A DNA stretch of 64,000 bases from Micromonospora sp. Llam0. GTDB lineage: Bacteria > Actinomycetota > Actinomycetes > Mycobacteriales > Micromonosporaceae. The notes below the pieces were generated by a model, which was not told the origin of the DNA, made no database searches, and saw nothing but the letters and a program-made list of their open reading frames with translations. Every line of letters starts with the position of its first letter. The stretch's first letter is position 1. Shown here one piece after another: positions 33,118 to 42,390 of this stretch. The DNA is taken from positions 4,650,001-4,714,000 of the forward strand of contig NZ_RJJY01000001.1 in assembly GCF_003751085.1 (NCBI RefSeq), written 5' to 3'. Made by a program: the position numbers and the translations under genes.

Positions 33118-33993
33118 TCAGACTCCTGTGCCGTCGACGCCGTCGGGCAGCAGACCGGGCGGGGCGGACCCGCCCACGACCAGGGTTACCGCGCCGTCGG
33201 CCTGGGCCACCCGCAGCAGGGTGCCGGGCGGGAAGTCGCCGAGCACCTCGGGCGGCAGCTGCACCGTACCGTCGCCGGCCACCACTGCGAAGTCCTCGCC
33301 GTCGCGGCCCTCGGCGCCGACCCGGCCGTCCCGGATGGTCACCGCCCGGCCGAGCCGGGCACCCACCTGCGCGTCGTGGGTCACCACCACGATCGTGGTC
33401 TCCCGTTCCCGGTTGATCGTCTCCAGCGCGTCGAGCACTTCGTCGCGGCCCCGGGTGTCGAGTTGACTGGTCGGTTCGTCGACCAGCAGCAGTCCGGGCG
33501 AGGCGGCGACGCCGACGGCGAGCGCGGCCCGCTGCCGGGCGCCCGGGGTCAGCTCGGCGAGCCGGTCATTGCCGCGGCCGGGCAACCCGACCAGGTCGAG
33601 GATGCGGTCCGGGTCGTCCAGGTCGATGCCGGCGGTGGCGGCGGCCCGCCGCTGGGCCAGCCAGACGTTGCGGCGTAACGTCGCGTACGGCAGCAGGTTG
33701 CGGGCGGCGCCCTGCAGCACCACGCCGATCTGGGTGCCCCGCAGCCGGGCGACCTCCCGGTCGGAGAGCTTGCCCAGGTCGTAGCTGCCGACGCTGACCC
33801 GGCCGGCGGACGGGCGCATCAGCCCGGCGAGCAGCGCCACCAGGGTCGACTTGCCGGAGCCGGACGGGCCCACCAGGGCGAGCATCTCCCCAGGGTTGAT
33901 CCGCAGGTCGACACCGGAGAGCGCGACCACGTCGCCGGCCTCGCCCCGGTAGATCTGCACCACCCGTCGGCAACTCACCGCAAGTCCCGTCAC
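33118..33993 (-). CDS. ABC transporter ATP-binding protein partnering the FtsX-like permeases
   Basis: A 291-residue LolD/MacB-type ATPase. Walker A is VGPSGSGKSTLVALLAGL, the Q-loop is GVVLQGAARNLLPY, Walker B is GLLLVDEPTSQLD, and the switch His is in VVVTHDAQVG. The signature is ELTPGARQRAALA, which departs from LSGGQ (Gly-Gly to Pro-Gly, shifted Gln). After about residue 220 a C-terminal extension (EGRDGEDFAVVAGDGTVQLP) adds roughly 70 residues not usual in LolD-type ATPases. It starts with GTG and is the first gene of the three-gene transporter unit. The degenerate signature raises the possibility that it works with a second, canonical ATPase. Confidence 0.88.
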   Translation of the reverse strand: MTGLAVSCRRVVQIYRGEAGDVVALSGVDLRINPGEMLALVGPSGSGKSTLVALLAGLMRPSAGRVSVGSYDLGKLSDREVARLRGTQIGVVLQGAARNLLPYATLRRNVWLAQRRAAATAGIDLDDPDRILDLVGLPGRGNDRLAELTPGARQRAALAVGVAASPGLLLVDEPTSQLDTRGRDEVLDALETINRERETTIVVVTHDAQVGARLGRAVTIRDGRVGAEGRDGEDFAVVAGDGTVQLPPEVLGDFPPGTLLRVAQADGAVTLVVGGSAPPGLLPDGVDGTGV

Positions 33994-34086
33994 GGCGTAC
34001 TGCCTACCATGAATCCCCCGGGGTCCGCTGCCCCCGGTCGGCGGCCGGCACCGGGCCCGCCCAGGTCACGAAGCGCGCGGGCCGGA

Positions 34087-35775
34087 TCAGAACCGGGCCG
34101 GCTCCCGGTAGACGCCCCACTCGGCGCGTAGCGCGTCACAGATCTCGCCGAGGGTCGCCTCGGCACGGACCGCGTCGAGCATCGCCGGCACCATGTTGTC
34201 GCCGCCCCGGGCCGCGGTGACCAGGTCGTCGAGGCGGCGACGGACCAGCGGGTCGTCCCGGTCGGCCTTGCGGGCGGCGAGCAGCCGGCGCTGCTCGACC
34301 TCCACCTCGTGGGAGATCCGCAGGATCTCCAGCTCCTTGGCGACCGTACCGGTGTGGCAGTTGACGCCGACGATCTTCTTGCGGCCGTCCTCCACCGCCT
34401 GCTGGTAGGCGAACGCCGCCTCGGCGATCTGTCCGGTGAACCAGCCGTCCTCGATGCCGCGCAGGATGCCGGAGGTGATCGGCCCGATCGGGTGCGGGCC
34501 GTCGCCGCCGAGTTGGCGGATGCGGGCGAAGATCTCCTCCGCCTCGGCCTCGATCCGGTCGGTGAGCGCCTCGACGTACCAGGAGCCGCCGAGCGGGTCG
34601 GCGACGTTGGCCACCCCGGTCTCGTCCATCAGCACCTGCTGGGTACGCAGCGCGATCTCGGCGGAGGCGTCGGTGGGCAGCGCCAGGGTCTCGTCCAGGG
34701 CGTTGGTGTGCAGCGAGTTGGTGCCGCCGAGCACCGCGGCGAGCGCTTCGACCGCCGTACGTACCACGTTGTTGACCGGTTGCTGCGCGGTCAGTGACAC
34801 CCCGGCGGTCTGGGTGTGGAACCGCAGCCAGAGGGCCCGCTCGTCGGTGGCGCCGTACTCGTCGCGCAGCCAGCGGGCCCAGATCCGCCGGGCGGCGCGG
34901 AACTTCGCGATCTCCTCGAAGAAGTCGACGTGCGCGTCGAAGAAGAAACTCAGCCCGGGGGCGAACCGGTTGACGTCCAGCCCGCGGGAGAGCCCCAGCT
35001 CGACGTAGCCGAAGCCGTCGGCGAGGGTGTACGCCAACTCCTGCGCGGCGGTGGAGCCGGCCTCCCGGATGTGGTAGCCGGAGACCGACAGCGGCTTGTA
35101 GCGCGGGATCCGCTGCGCGCAGAACTCCATCAGGTCGCCGATCAGCCGCAGGTGCGGCTCGGGGCCGAAAAGCCATTCCTTCTGGGCGATGTACTCCTTG
35201 AAGATGTCGGTCTGCAGGGTGCCGTCCAGAGTGGCCAGGTCGGCGCCCTGGCGTTCGGCGGCGACCAGGTACATGCAGAACACCGGCACCGCCGGCCCGG
35301 AGATGGTCATCGAGGTGGTGACCGCCGCCAGGTCGATGCCGTCGAAGAGCACGTCCATGTCGGCGGCGGAGTCGATCGCCACCCCGCAGTGGCCGACCTC
35401 GCCGAGCGACTGCGGGTCGTCGGAGTCGCGGCCCATCAGCGTCGGCATGTCGAACGCCACCGACAGTCCGCCGCCGCCGGCGCCGAGGATCATCTTGTAC
35501 CGCTCGTTGGTCTGTCGGGCGTTGCCGAAGCCGGCGAACTGCCGGATGGTCCAGGTCCGCCCCCGGTAGCCGGTCGGATACAACCCCCGGGTGTACGGGT
35601 ACTCGCCCGGCCAGCCGATCCGCTCGAAGCCTGGGTGGTCGGCGCCGTCCGGCGGACCGTAGACCGGGTCCACCGCCGTGCCGGACAGCGTGGTGAAGTC
35701 CGCGTCCCGCTTCTTCGCGGCGTCGTAGCGGGCCTGCCAGCGGGCGCGACCGGCGGCGATCTGTTCGGCGTCCAT
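34087..35775 (-). CDS. icmA: Isobutyryl-CoA mutase large subunit (IcmA type)
   Basis: A 562-residue acyl-CoA mutase catalytic subunit without the C-terminal B12 domain found in full methylmalonyl-CoA mutase. Two residues known to separate the families fall exactly where the Streptomyces IcmA numbering predicts: Phe80 in [11 protein letters not shown] and Gln198 in [13 protein letters not shown] (methylmalonyl-CoA mutase has Tyr89 and Arg207). This supports interconversion of isobutyryl-CoA and n-butyryl-CoA, with a separate small cobalamin-binding subunit (IcmB) required; no icmB is in this window. Other family motifs are [20 protein letters not shown] and [13 protein letters not shown]. It lies on the minus strand between the ABC unit and ProRS. 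The MeaB-like chaperone gene is about 7 kb away. Confidence 0.9.
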   Translation of the reverse strand: MDAEQIAAGRARWQARYDAAKKRDADFTTLSGTAVDPVYGPPDGADHPGFERIGWPGEYPYTRGLYPTGYRGRTWTIRQFAGFGNARQTNERYKMILGAGGGGLSVAFDMPTLMGRDSDDPQSLGEVGHCGVAIDSAADMDVLFDGIDLAAVTTSMTISGPAVPVFCMYLVAAERQGADLATLDGTLQTDIFKEYIAQKEWLFGPEPHLRLIGDLMEFCAQRIPRYKPLSVSGYHIREAGSTAAQELAYTLADGFGYVELGLSRGLDVNRFAPGLSFFFDAHVDFFEEIAKFRAARRIWARWLRDEYGATDERALWLRFHTQTAGVSLTAQQPVNNVVRTAVEALAAVLGGTNSLHTNALDETLALPTDASAEIALRTQQVLMDETGVANVADPLGGSWYVEALTDRIEAEAEEIFARIRQLGGDGPHPIGPITSGILRGIEDGWFTGQIAEAAFAYQQAVEDGRKKIVGVNCHTGTVAKELEILRISHEVEVEQRRLLAARKADRDDPLVRRRLDDLVTAARGGDNMVPAMLDAVRAEATLGEICDALRAEWGVYREPARF

Positions 35776-35899
35776 CGAAGGGCCTCCTCGGGTCCGGGCG
35801 GATCCGAGTCTAGAGCCCGCACTGAACGATCGCTAAGCCCACCGGCTGAGATCGCCACCGGGCAGCACGATCGTGTGCAGATCGTCGACCGGTGCCGCC

Positions 35900-37606
35900 T
35901 CAGCCGGCCGGCCGCAGTCGCATCCGAACATGGTCGGCCGCCTCGTCCAGCGGCACCCGCACCGTCGCCCCGGTCGCCCGATCGGTCACCTCGACCACAC
36001 CCTCGGCCAGCGACCGCTTGCCGACGGTCACCCGCAGCGGGATGCCGACCAGCTCGACGTCGCGGAACTTGACCCCGGCCCGCTCGGCGCGGTCGTCGAT
36101 CACCACGTCCACCCGCTCGTCGCGCAGCCGCTGGTAGATCCGCTCACCGGCAGCGGCCACCGGACCGTCGTCGACCTGCGCGACGACCACCGCCACCTCG
36201 AACGGGGCGACCGCCGCCGGCCAGACGATGCCCTTGGCGTCGTAGTGGCTCTCCACGATCGCCGCCACCGCCCGCTCCACCCCGATCCCGTAACTGCCCA
36301 TCACCACCGGAATCCGGTTGCCGGCCGGGTCGAGCACCGACGCGTCCAGCGCCTCGCTGTAGCGCTGGCCGAGCTTGAAGATGTGCCCGACCTCGATCGC
36401 CCGACGTACCCGCAGCGGCCCCCCGCACGCCACGCACGGCTGGCCGGCGGCCACCTCGCGCAGGTCGGCCCAGCTGCCGACGGTGATGTCCCGGTCGACG
36501 TCGACGCCACGCAGGTGGACGCCGTCGACGTTGGCACCGGTGAACATGTCCCGTCGGCCGCGCAGCGCCTCGTCGGCGATCACCGGCACCCCGGTCACCC
36601 CGACCGCGCCCAGGCTGCCCGGGGCCGCACCCAACGCCGCCCGGATCTCGTCGGCGTGTGCCGCCCGCAGCTGCGCCACACCGGTGGCGTCGGCCAGTTT
36701 CTGTTCGTTGAGCGGGTGATCGCCGCGCAGCAGCACCAGGGTGAGCTGGCCGCCGAGCACGTACACCAGGGTCTTGATCTGCCGGTCGGCCGGCGCGGCG
36801 AAGCGCACCGCGAGGTCGTCGATGGTCCGTACGCCCGGGGTGTCGAAGGGCTGCGGGGCGGCGGACCCGGCGGCATCCGACGATGGATCGAGCCGCGACG
36901 TCGCCTTCTCCAGGTTCGCCGCGTAGCCGCAGGCCGGGCAGTCGACCACCTGGTCCTCGCCGGTCGGCGCCGGGCACATGAACTCGACCGACGCCGACCC
37001 GCCCATCGCGCCGCTGGACGCCTGCACCGCCACCGCCGGGATGCCCAGTCGGTCGAAGATCCGCCGGTACGCGTCGTGGTGCAGGTCGAAGGACCGGTCC
37101 AGCCCGGCCCGGTCCAGGTCGAAGCTGTACGAGTCCTTCATGGTGAACTCGCGGGTACGCATCAGCCCTGCCTTGGCCCGCGGCTCGTCCCGGAACTTGG
37201 TCTGGAACTGGTACCACAGCTGCGGCAGCTCCCGGTAGGAGTTCAGCTCCCGGGCGAGGGTCGTGAACACCTCCTCGTGGGTCATGCCCAACGCCAGATC
37301 GGCGCCTCTGCGGTCACGCAGCCGGAACATCTCCTCGCCCATCGATTCCCACCGACCGGTCCGGCGCCAGATCTCCGCCGGATGCATGGCGGGCAGGCTG
37401 AACTCCTGGGCTCCGATCCGCGTCATCTCGTCGCGGATCACCTCGACCACCTTCGCCCGTACCCGCACCGCCAGCGGCAGCAGCGAGTAGTGCCCGGCCA
37501 TCAGCTGCCGCAGGTAACCGGCCCGCAGCAGCAGCCGGTGGCTCGGCGCGTCGGCCTCCGCCGGGTCCGCACGCAACGTGGGTACGTGCAGTCGGGACCA
37601 GCGCAT
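35900..37606 (-). CDS. proS: Prolyl-tRNA synthetase, bacterial type
   Basis: 568 residues from the ATG at 37606, chosen because GAGGAAG lies 6 nt upstream; an in-frame Met 5 codons earlier lacks this. Class II motifs are seen: motif 1 region TRIGAQEFSLPAMHPAEIW, motif 2 FRDEPRAKAGLMRTREFTMK and motif 3 GSYGIGVERAVAAI. A long insertion (about residues 225-400) between motifs 2 and 3 is the editing (INS) domain of bacterial ProRS. The C-terminal anticodon-binding domain includes VDVVIDDRAERAGVKFRDVE. It charges tRNA-Pro. It appears to be the housekeeping enzyme and is transcribed away from the downstream oxidoreductase gene. Confidence 0.93.
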   Translation of the reverse strand: MRWSRLHVPTLRADPAEADAPSHRLLLRAGYLRQLMAGHYSLLPLAVRVRAKVVEVIRDEMTRIGAQEFSLPAMHPAEIWRRTGRWESMGEEMFRLRDRRGADLALGMTHEEVFTTLARELNSYRELPQLWYQFQTKFRDEPRAKAGLMRTREFTMKDSYSFDLDRAGLDRSFDLHHDAYRRIFDRLGIPAVAVQASSGAMGGSASVEFMCPAPTGEDQVVDCPACGYAANLEKATSRLDPSSDAAGSAAPQPFDTPGVRTIDDLAVRFAAPADRQIKTLVYVLGGQLTLVLLRGDHPLNEQKLADATGVAQLRAAHADEIRAALGAAPGSLGAVGVTGVPVIADEALRGRRDMFTGANVDGVHLRGVDVDRDITVGSWADLREVAAGQPCVACGGPLRVRRAIEVGHIFKLGQRYSEALDASVLDPAGNRIPVVMGSYGIGVERAVAAIVESHYDAKGIVWPAAVAPFEVAVVVAQVDDGPVAAAGERIYQRLRDERVDVVIDDRAERAGVKFRDVELVGIPLRVTVGKRSLAEGVVEVTDRATGATVRVPLDEAADHVRMRLRPAG

Positions 37607-37761
37607 GGTCGTCTTCCTCACTTCAGCCGGCGGCGTTCAGCAACAACACAGGGTAAACCCGGGCAGGTTCCAGGTTGCGCGGTCCTAGCCGGTCAGGTCC
37701 CCGACGACAACGTCTCCTACCGGGCGTACCGGTGCGCCCGGCCGGGTCGTCCTGACCGGCC

Positions 37762-37767
37762 TATGCT
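37762..37767 (+). promoter_or_regulatory. Probable -10 element of a leaderless LLM-oxidoreductase transcript
   Basis: TATGCT ends 7 nt before the GTG at 37775, so transcription would start at or next to the start codon. There is no Shine-Dalgarno before the GTG. Leaderless mRNAs with TANNNT at this distance are common in actinobacteria. No clear -35 is seen. Confidence 0.45.
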
Positions 37768-37774
37768 CGACGGC

Positions 37775-38704
37775 GTGGACTTGCGGATCTTCACCGAACC
37801 CCAGCAGGGTGCCAGCTACCAGCAGCTTCTCGCGGTGGCCCGATGCGCCGAAGACGCCGGATACGATGCGTTCTTCCGGTCCGACCACTATCTGGCGATG
37901 GGCGGCAGCGACGGGCTGCCCGGCCCCACCGACGCCTGGACGACCCTCGCCGGGCTGGCCCGGGACACCAGTCGGATCCGGCTCGGCACCCTGATGACCG
38001 CCGCGACCTTCCGCTATCCCGGCCCGCTGGCGATCACCGTCGCCCAGGTCGACGAGATGAGCGGCGGCCGGGTCGAGTTCGGCATCGGGGCAGGCTGGTT
38101 CTCCGCCGAACACACCGCGTACGCGGTCCCGTTCCCGTCGCTGGCCGAACGGTTCGACCGGCTCGACGAGCAGCTGGCGGTCATCACCGGCCTGTGGGAG
38201 ACCCCGGTCGGTGACACCTTCGACTTCCAGGGCAGGTACTACCAGGTCACCGACTCGCCGGCGCTGCCCAAGCCGGTGCAGCGGCCCCGGCCGCCGGTGC
38301 TGCTCGGCGGGAAGGGCCGCCGTCGGACCCCGCAGCTGACCGCCCGCTACGCCGACGAGTTCAACGTGCCGTTCGAGAGCCTCGCCGAGTCGGCGCGGCT
38401 GTTCCAGCAGGTCCGGACGGCCTGCGCCGAGACCGGCCGCGATCCGGACGGCCTGCGGCTGTCCAACGCGCTGGTGCTGTGCTGCGGTCGCGACGACGCC
38501 GAGGTGGCGCGGCGGGCGGCGACCATCGGCCGGGAGCCGGACGAGCTGCGCGCGAACGGCCTGGCCGGCACGCCGGCCGAGGTGGTGGACAAGATCGGTC
38601 GGTACGCCGAGATCGGCGCCCAACGGATCTACCTGCAGGTGCTGGACCTGGCCGACCTCGACCACATCGAACTCGTCGCAGCGGAGGTGGCGCCACAGTT
38701 GTGA
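37775..38704 (+). CDS. LLM-class F420-dependent oxidoreductase
   Basis: A 309-residue luciferase-like TIM barrel. The N-terminus VDLRIFTEPQQGASY, then SDHYLAMGGSDGLPGPTDAW, GRVEFGIGAGWFSAEH and PRPPVLLGGKGRRRTPQLTA are characteristic of the F420-dependent LLM group. The GTG at 37775 is preferred over the ATG at 37763 because it matches the usual family N-terminus and sits 7 nt after a -10-like TATGCT. It would use coenzyme F420 as hydride donor or acceptor on an unknown substrate. It is monocistronic, transcribed divergently from ProRS. Confidence 0.88.
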   Translation: MDLRIFTEPQQGASYQQLLAVARCAEDAGYDAFFRSDHYLAMGGSDGLPGPTDAWTTLAGLARDTSRIRLGTLMTAATFRYPGPLAITVAQVDEMSGGRVEFGIGAGWFSAEHTAYAVPFPSLAERFDRLDEQLAVITGLWETPVGDTFDFQGRYYQVTDSPALPKPVQRPRPPVLLGGKGRRRTPQLTARYADEFNVPFESLAESARLFQQVRTACAETGRDPDGLRLSNALVLCCGRDDAEVARRAATIGREPDELRANGLAGTPAEVVDKIGRYAEIGAQRIYLQVLDLADLDHIELVAAEVAPQL

Positions 38705-38813
38705 CCCGCCGGCAGGTCCACCGGTCGGTCGCTCGCTGGGCTGGCCGGTGTCGGAATGCCGGCGGTGTCGGGTTGGTGGCTGCCGCAGCCGGCGCAGCGC
38801 CGAGAATCACCCG

Positions 38814-39773
38814 ATGTGGTTGCCACGGAACCTTCCCGCTTCGGACGCGGAAGATCTCGACTGGCTGGTGTTCGAGCAGTCCGGCGTCCTCACCTCAGCC
38901 CAGGCCACCCAGCATCTGGGCCGGTCCGGGCTGCGCAGACGTATCGATCGCAGGCAGTGGCGCCGGATCTGTACCGGAATCGTGTCCACCAGCAACGGGC
39001 CCCTGACCACCGAACAGACGCTCTGGGTGGCCGTGCTGTTGGCAGGTCCGACGGCGCTGCTGGGCGGGCTCACCGCAGCCCGTGAAGGAGGGCTGCGCTT
39101 CGCGGGCGGCGCGGGTCCGATCCAGGTACTGGTCGACGGTGACCGGCAGTACCCCGAGCTACGTCGTCGACTGCCCCTCGACATGCCGGCGATGATGGTC
39201 CGGCGGACCACGGTGATGCCCGAGGAGCATCGCCAGGTGGGTCGCCCGATGCGTACCAGCATGGCGCGGTCGCTGGTCGATGCCGCGGGATGGGCCCGTT
39301 CCGACGACGAGGCGCAGGCGATCATCGCCGCCGGTTGCCAACAGCGTCGGGTCGTTCCGGCCGAGATCCTCGCCGCTCTGCGCTGGCTGCCCCGGGTCCG
39401 GCGACGCCGGTTGATCGCCGCTGCGGCGGCGGACGCCGATGGTGGGGCTACCGCGCTGTCCGAGATCGATTTCGTCCGGCTCTGCCGGCGGCATCGACTG
39501 CCGCCACCGGATTTGCAACAGCGGCGCAAGGACCGGGCCGGACGGGTGCGTTACCTCGACGCGTACTGGCATCGGTGGCGACTGCACGTGGAGATCGACG
39601 GAGCACACCACATGGACGTACGCGAGTGGGCGGCGGACATGCGGCGGCAGAACGACGTGTGGATCGCCGGCGACCGGATCCTCCGTTTCCCGGCCTATCT
39701 GATCCGGGTACGCCCAGCCGAAATCGTCGACCAGTTGAGCGCGGCGCTCCGAGCGGCCGGCTGGCCGGGCTGA
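38814..39773 (+). CDS. AbiEi-like N-terminal domain with C-terminal DUF559-type endonuclease-like domain
   Basis: A 319-residue protein. The N-terminal part (LVFEQSGVLTSAQATQHLG, RSGLRRRIDRRQWRRICTGI) resembles the winged-helix AbiEi/type IV antitoxin-like domain. The C-terminal part (YLDAYWHRWRLHVEIDGAHH, then VWIAGDRILRFPAYLIRVRP) resembles DUF559/VSR-like PD-(D/E)xK nucleases, with E-x-D as the probable catalytic acidic pair. Such proteins are abundant in actinobacteria and often called AbiEi-family, but no partner toxin (AbiEii) is nearby. Function in defence or DNA repair is not established. It stands alone, just left of the IS1634-like element, and has only a weak ribosome site. Confidence 0.65.
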   Translation: MWLPRNLPASDAEDLDWLVFEQSGVLTSAQATQHLGRSGLRRRIDRRQWRRICTGIVSTSNGPLTTEQTLWVAVLLAGPTALLGGLTAAREGGLRFAGGAGPIQVLVDGDRQYPELRRRLPLDMPAMMVRRTTVMPEEHRQVGRPMRTSMARSLVDAAGWARSDDEAQAIIAAGCQQRRVVPAEILAALRWLPRVRRRRLIAAAAADADGGATALSEIDFVRLCRRHRLPPPDLQQRRKDRAGRVRYLDAYWHRWRLHVEIDGAHHMDVREWAADMRRQNDVWIAGDRILRFPAYLIRVRPAEIVDQLSAALRAAGWPG

Positions 39774-39819
39774 ACCTGCCCGCGATCTGCTCGCGCCGCC
39801 CGAGTTCACCGCGATCTAG

Positions 39820-41575
39820 ACCCGTCTTTCGCACATGCGGTTGAGTGACTTGCGTTGCGGGCGTGCGGCTGGTTCGTTGCTGATCCATGAGTAGATCTGG
39901 TGGGCCTCGACGGGTGGCGCGGCGGCCTCGGACGCGGGTCGCCGCGACGGGTCGGGTGGAGAAGCAGCTGGGGTCGCTGCCGGTCATCGCGGACTTCTCC
40001 CGCCGGTTGGACATCGCGGGTGTGGTGGACCGGGCCTGCCCGATACGGGAGGTCGCCTCCATCAGCCACGGGCAGGTCATCGAGGCGCTGATCGCGAACC
40101 GGCTGACCAGTCCGAAGGCGATGGTCGCCGTGGCCGACTGGGCCCACGCGTGGGCGGTGGAAGAGGTCTACGACATCGATCCCGACCTGCTCAACGACGA
40201 CCGGCTGGGCCGGGCCCTGGACGCCCTCGCCGATCAGGCCGACCAGGTCGTCGGATCAATCGGCGCGACCGCGATCACGGCATTCGGCATCGACGTCACC
40301 CGCTGCCACTGGGACATGACCTCGATCTCGCTGTACGGCGCATACGACCACGTCGACGACGAGTACCCCACCCCTGCCTACGGCCACCCGAAAGACCGGC
40401 GCACCGACCTCAAACAGATCCAGGCCGGCCTCGCCGTCACCGCGGACGGCGCCGTCCCCGTCCTCAGCCGGACCTATGACGGCAACGCCGCCGAGATCGC
40501 CCAGGTCACCGACACCATGCGCGCTCTGCAAGCCCTGGCCACACCCCGCAACTTCCTGCTGGTCGGCGACTCGAAACTCATCTCCTACCCCAACGTCACC
40601 GCGATGACCACCGAGCAGGTCACCTTCATCGCGCCCCTGGCCGCGTCCCGGGTCCCCGACGGGCTGTTCGCCGGCCTCGACCCGTCCCGGGCCACGATCG
40701 TGGACTACGTCGCCGAACGCGACGAGGGCAGACCACACACCGAACGGTGCACCTACCGGGTCGACGAAGACACCATGGACCTGACCGGCCCCCGCAAGAA
40801 GGACCCGGTACACACCCTACGGCGGATCCTGGTGCACTCCACCGCCAACGCCACCGCCCAGGCCAAGGCCCGCGCGCTCAGACTCGCCCAGGCCCGCACC
40901 GAACTGGACACCCTCACCCGTACCGCCGGCACCCGCCACCACCGCACCATCGAGGCCGTCACCACCAAAGCCACCGCGATCGCCCGCCGCCGCCGCATCA
41001 GCGCACACCTGCACACCACGATCACCACCGACGACACCGGCAAACCGACGTTCGCCTGGACCTTCGACCAGGCAGCCCTCGACGCCGAAGCCGCCGCCGA
41101 CGGCTGGTACGCCCTGCTGACCAACCTGCCCGCCGACATCGACGCCACCGACGTGTTCCTGCGCTACAAGGACCAACCCACCGTCGAACGCCGCTACAGC
41201 GAGTTCAAAGGCCCCCTCGCCGTCGCACCGATCTTCCTACGCAACAACCGCCGGATCACCGCCCTGATCACCGTGATCTGCCTGGCCCTGCTCATCTTCT
41301 GCCTCATCGAACGCGAAGTCCGCCGCAACCTCGCCCCCGACACCGAGATACGTGGCTTCTACATCAACGACCGCCGCCCACGAAAGCCCACCGGACGGCT
41401 CATCCTGCAAGCACTCGGCGAACTCCGACTCATCCCCGCGCCCCCGAACGAAGCAGCCACCATCCCCACACCCGGGCCTCTACAAACCCGACTCCTGCGA
41501 CTACTCCACGTCGACCCCACCCAACCCCGCTGGCCATGACCGACGACCACCCAACCGCATGTGCGAAAGACGGGT
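39820..41575 (+). mobile_element. IS1634-like insertion sequence, about 1756 bp
   Basis: The termini are inverted repeats starting ACCCGTCTTTCGCACATGCG, 24 perfect base pairs plus a few more. Both ends are directly bordered by CTAG (39816-39819 and 41576-41579). CTAG is palindromic, so it may be a 4-bp target duplication or part of the ends. A single transposase fills the element. It sits between the DUF559-like gene and the 3' end of an ABC ATPase gene, disrupting no obvious coding sequence. Confidence 0.88.
39887..41539 (+). CDS. IS1634-like transposase
   Basis: A 550-residue protein. The N-terminal LGSLPVIADFSRRLDIAGVV, then DRACP, is the DUF4277-type domain common to IS1634-family transposases. 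The catalytic core has an Asp in ITAFGIDVTRCHWD, a second in NFLLVGDSKLISY, and a C-terminal Glu region DQPTVERRYSEFKGPLAVAP. The last part contains LITVICLALLIFCLIEREVR, a hydrophobic helix usual for the family. It appears intact. The start at 39887 lacks a clear ribosome site, so a slightly different start is possible. Confidence 0.9.
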   Translation: MSRSGGPRRVARRPRTRVAATGRVEKQLGSLPVIADFSRRLDIAGVVDRACPIREVASISHGQVIEALIANRLTSPKAMVAVADWAHAWAVEEVYDIDPDLLNDDRLGRALDALADQADQVVGSIGATAITAFGIDVTRCHWDMTSISLYGAYDHVDDEYPTPAYGHPKDRRTDLKQIQAGLAVTADGAVPVLSRTYDGNAAEIAQVTDTMRALQALATPRNFLLVGDSKLISYPNVTAMTTEQVTFIAPLAASRVPDGLFAGLDPSRATIVDYVAERDEGRPHTERCTYRVDEDTMDLTGPRKKDPVHTLRRILVHSTANATAQAKARALRLAQARTELDTLTRTAGTRHHRTIEAVTTKATAIARRRRISAHLHTTITTDDTGKPTFAWTFDQAALDAEAAADGWYALLTNLPADIDATDVFLRYKDQPTVERRYSEFKGPLAVAPIFLRNNRRITALITVICLALLIFCLIEREVRRNLAPDTEIRGFYINDRRPRKPTGRLILQALGELRLIPAPPNEAATIPTPGPLQTRLLRLLHVDPTQPRWP

Positions 41576-41612
41576 CTAGAAGAATGATGGTCGATATACC
41601 GGCCAGATCCTT

Positions 41613-42302
41613 CTAGATCACTCGTGGATCGGGCCACGGCCGGGTCAGTTCTGCCCGGCCGTCGAGCAGGTGCAGTTCGGCGTCGCAGGCGGCAGCCGCC
41701 TCCGGGTCGTGGGTGGCGAAGACGACGGCTGCACCCCGGTCGGCCTCGACCCGCAGCAGGTCGAGGACCAGCTGACGGTTGGCCGCGTCCAGTTCGCTGG
41801 TCACCTCGTCGGCGAGCAGCACGTCACCGCGCAGCGCCAGCGCCCGGGCCAGCGCCGTCCGCTGCTGCTGGCCGCCGGAGAGCTCCTCGACGAGCTGGTC
41901 GGCCTGACCGGCGAGGCCGAGCCGGTCGAGTGCGGCCGCGCCGGCCCGCCGCGCCGCCACCGGGCTCATCCCGACAGCGATCAGCGCCACCTGCAGGTTC
42001 TCCCCTGCCGTCAGTACGGCGGCGAGGCCGTTGTCCTGTGGGACCAGCACGACCTTGCGGCCCACTGCGTGGTCGCGGTCGCGCAGCGGTTCACCGCCGA
42101 GCGAGATGGTTCCGCCGATCGGCCGCAGCAGGCCAGCCATCGCCGACAGCAGGGTCGTCTTGCCCGCACCGGACGGCCCCGTGACCGCCAGCAGGTGACC
42201 GGGTCGCACGGTCAGCGTCACGTCACGCAGCACCGGCTCAGCACTGTAGCCGACGGTCGCAGCCGCGAGCTCGATGATCGGGAGATCGACGGTGGTGGGC
42301 AC
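41613..42302 (-). CDS. Orphan ABC transporter ATP-binding protein
   Basis: A 229-residue LolD-type ATPase with canonical motifs: Walker A VTGPSGAGKTTLLSAMAGLL, Q-loop KVVLVPQDNGLAA, signature ELSGGQQQRTALARALA, Walker B VLLADEVTSELD and switch FATHDPEAA. The Walker B glutamate position reads ADEVTSELD. No permease is adjacent. The only FtsX-like permeases in the window are about 8.5 kb away with their own ATPase, whose signature is degenerate, so this protein may complete that complex (inference). It starts with GTG without a strong ribosome site and ends at a TAG about 37 bp from the IS1634-like element. Confidence 0.85.
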   Translation of the reverse strand: MPTTVDLPIIELAAATVGYSAEPVLRDVTLTVRPGHLLAVTGPSGAGKTTLLSAMAGLLRPIGGTISLGGEPLRDRDHAVGRKVVLVPQDNGLAAVLTAGENLQVALIAVGMSPVAARRAGAAALDRLGLAGQADQLVEELSGGQQQRTALARALALRGDVLLADEVTSELDAANRQLVLDLLRVEADRGAAVVFATHDPEAAAACDAELHLLDGRAELTRPWPDPRVI

Positions 42303-42390
42303 CCGCCGACCCTAGCCGACCTCGTGTCGTCGCGCCGACCGCGCGTGCAAGAGCAGCCGGGTCAGCGGGGGCGGGAGCGGGGTGGGCCAG

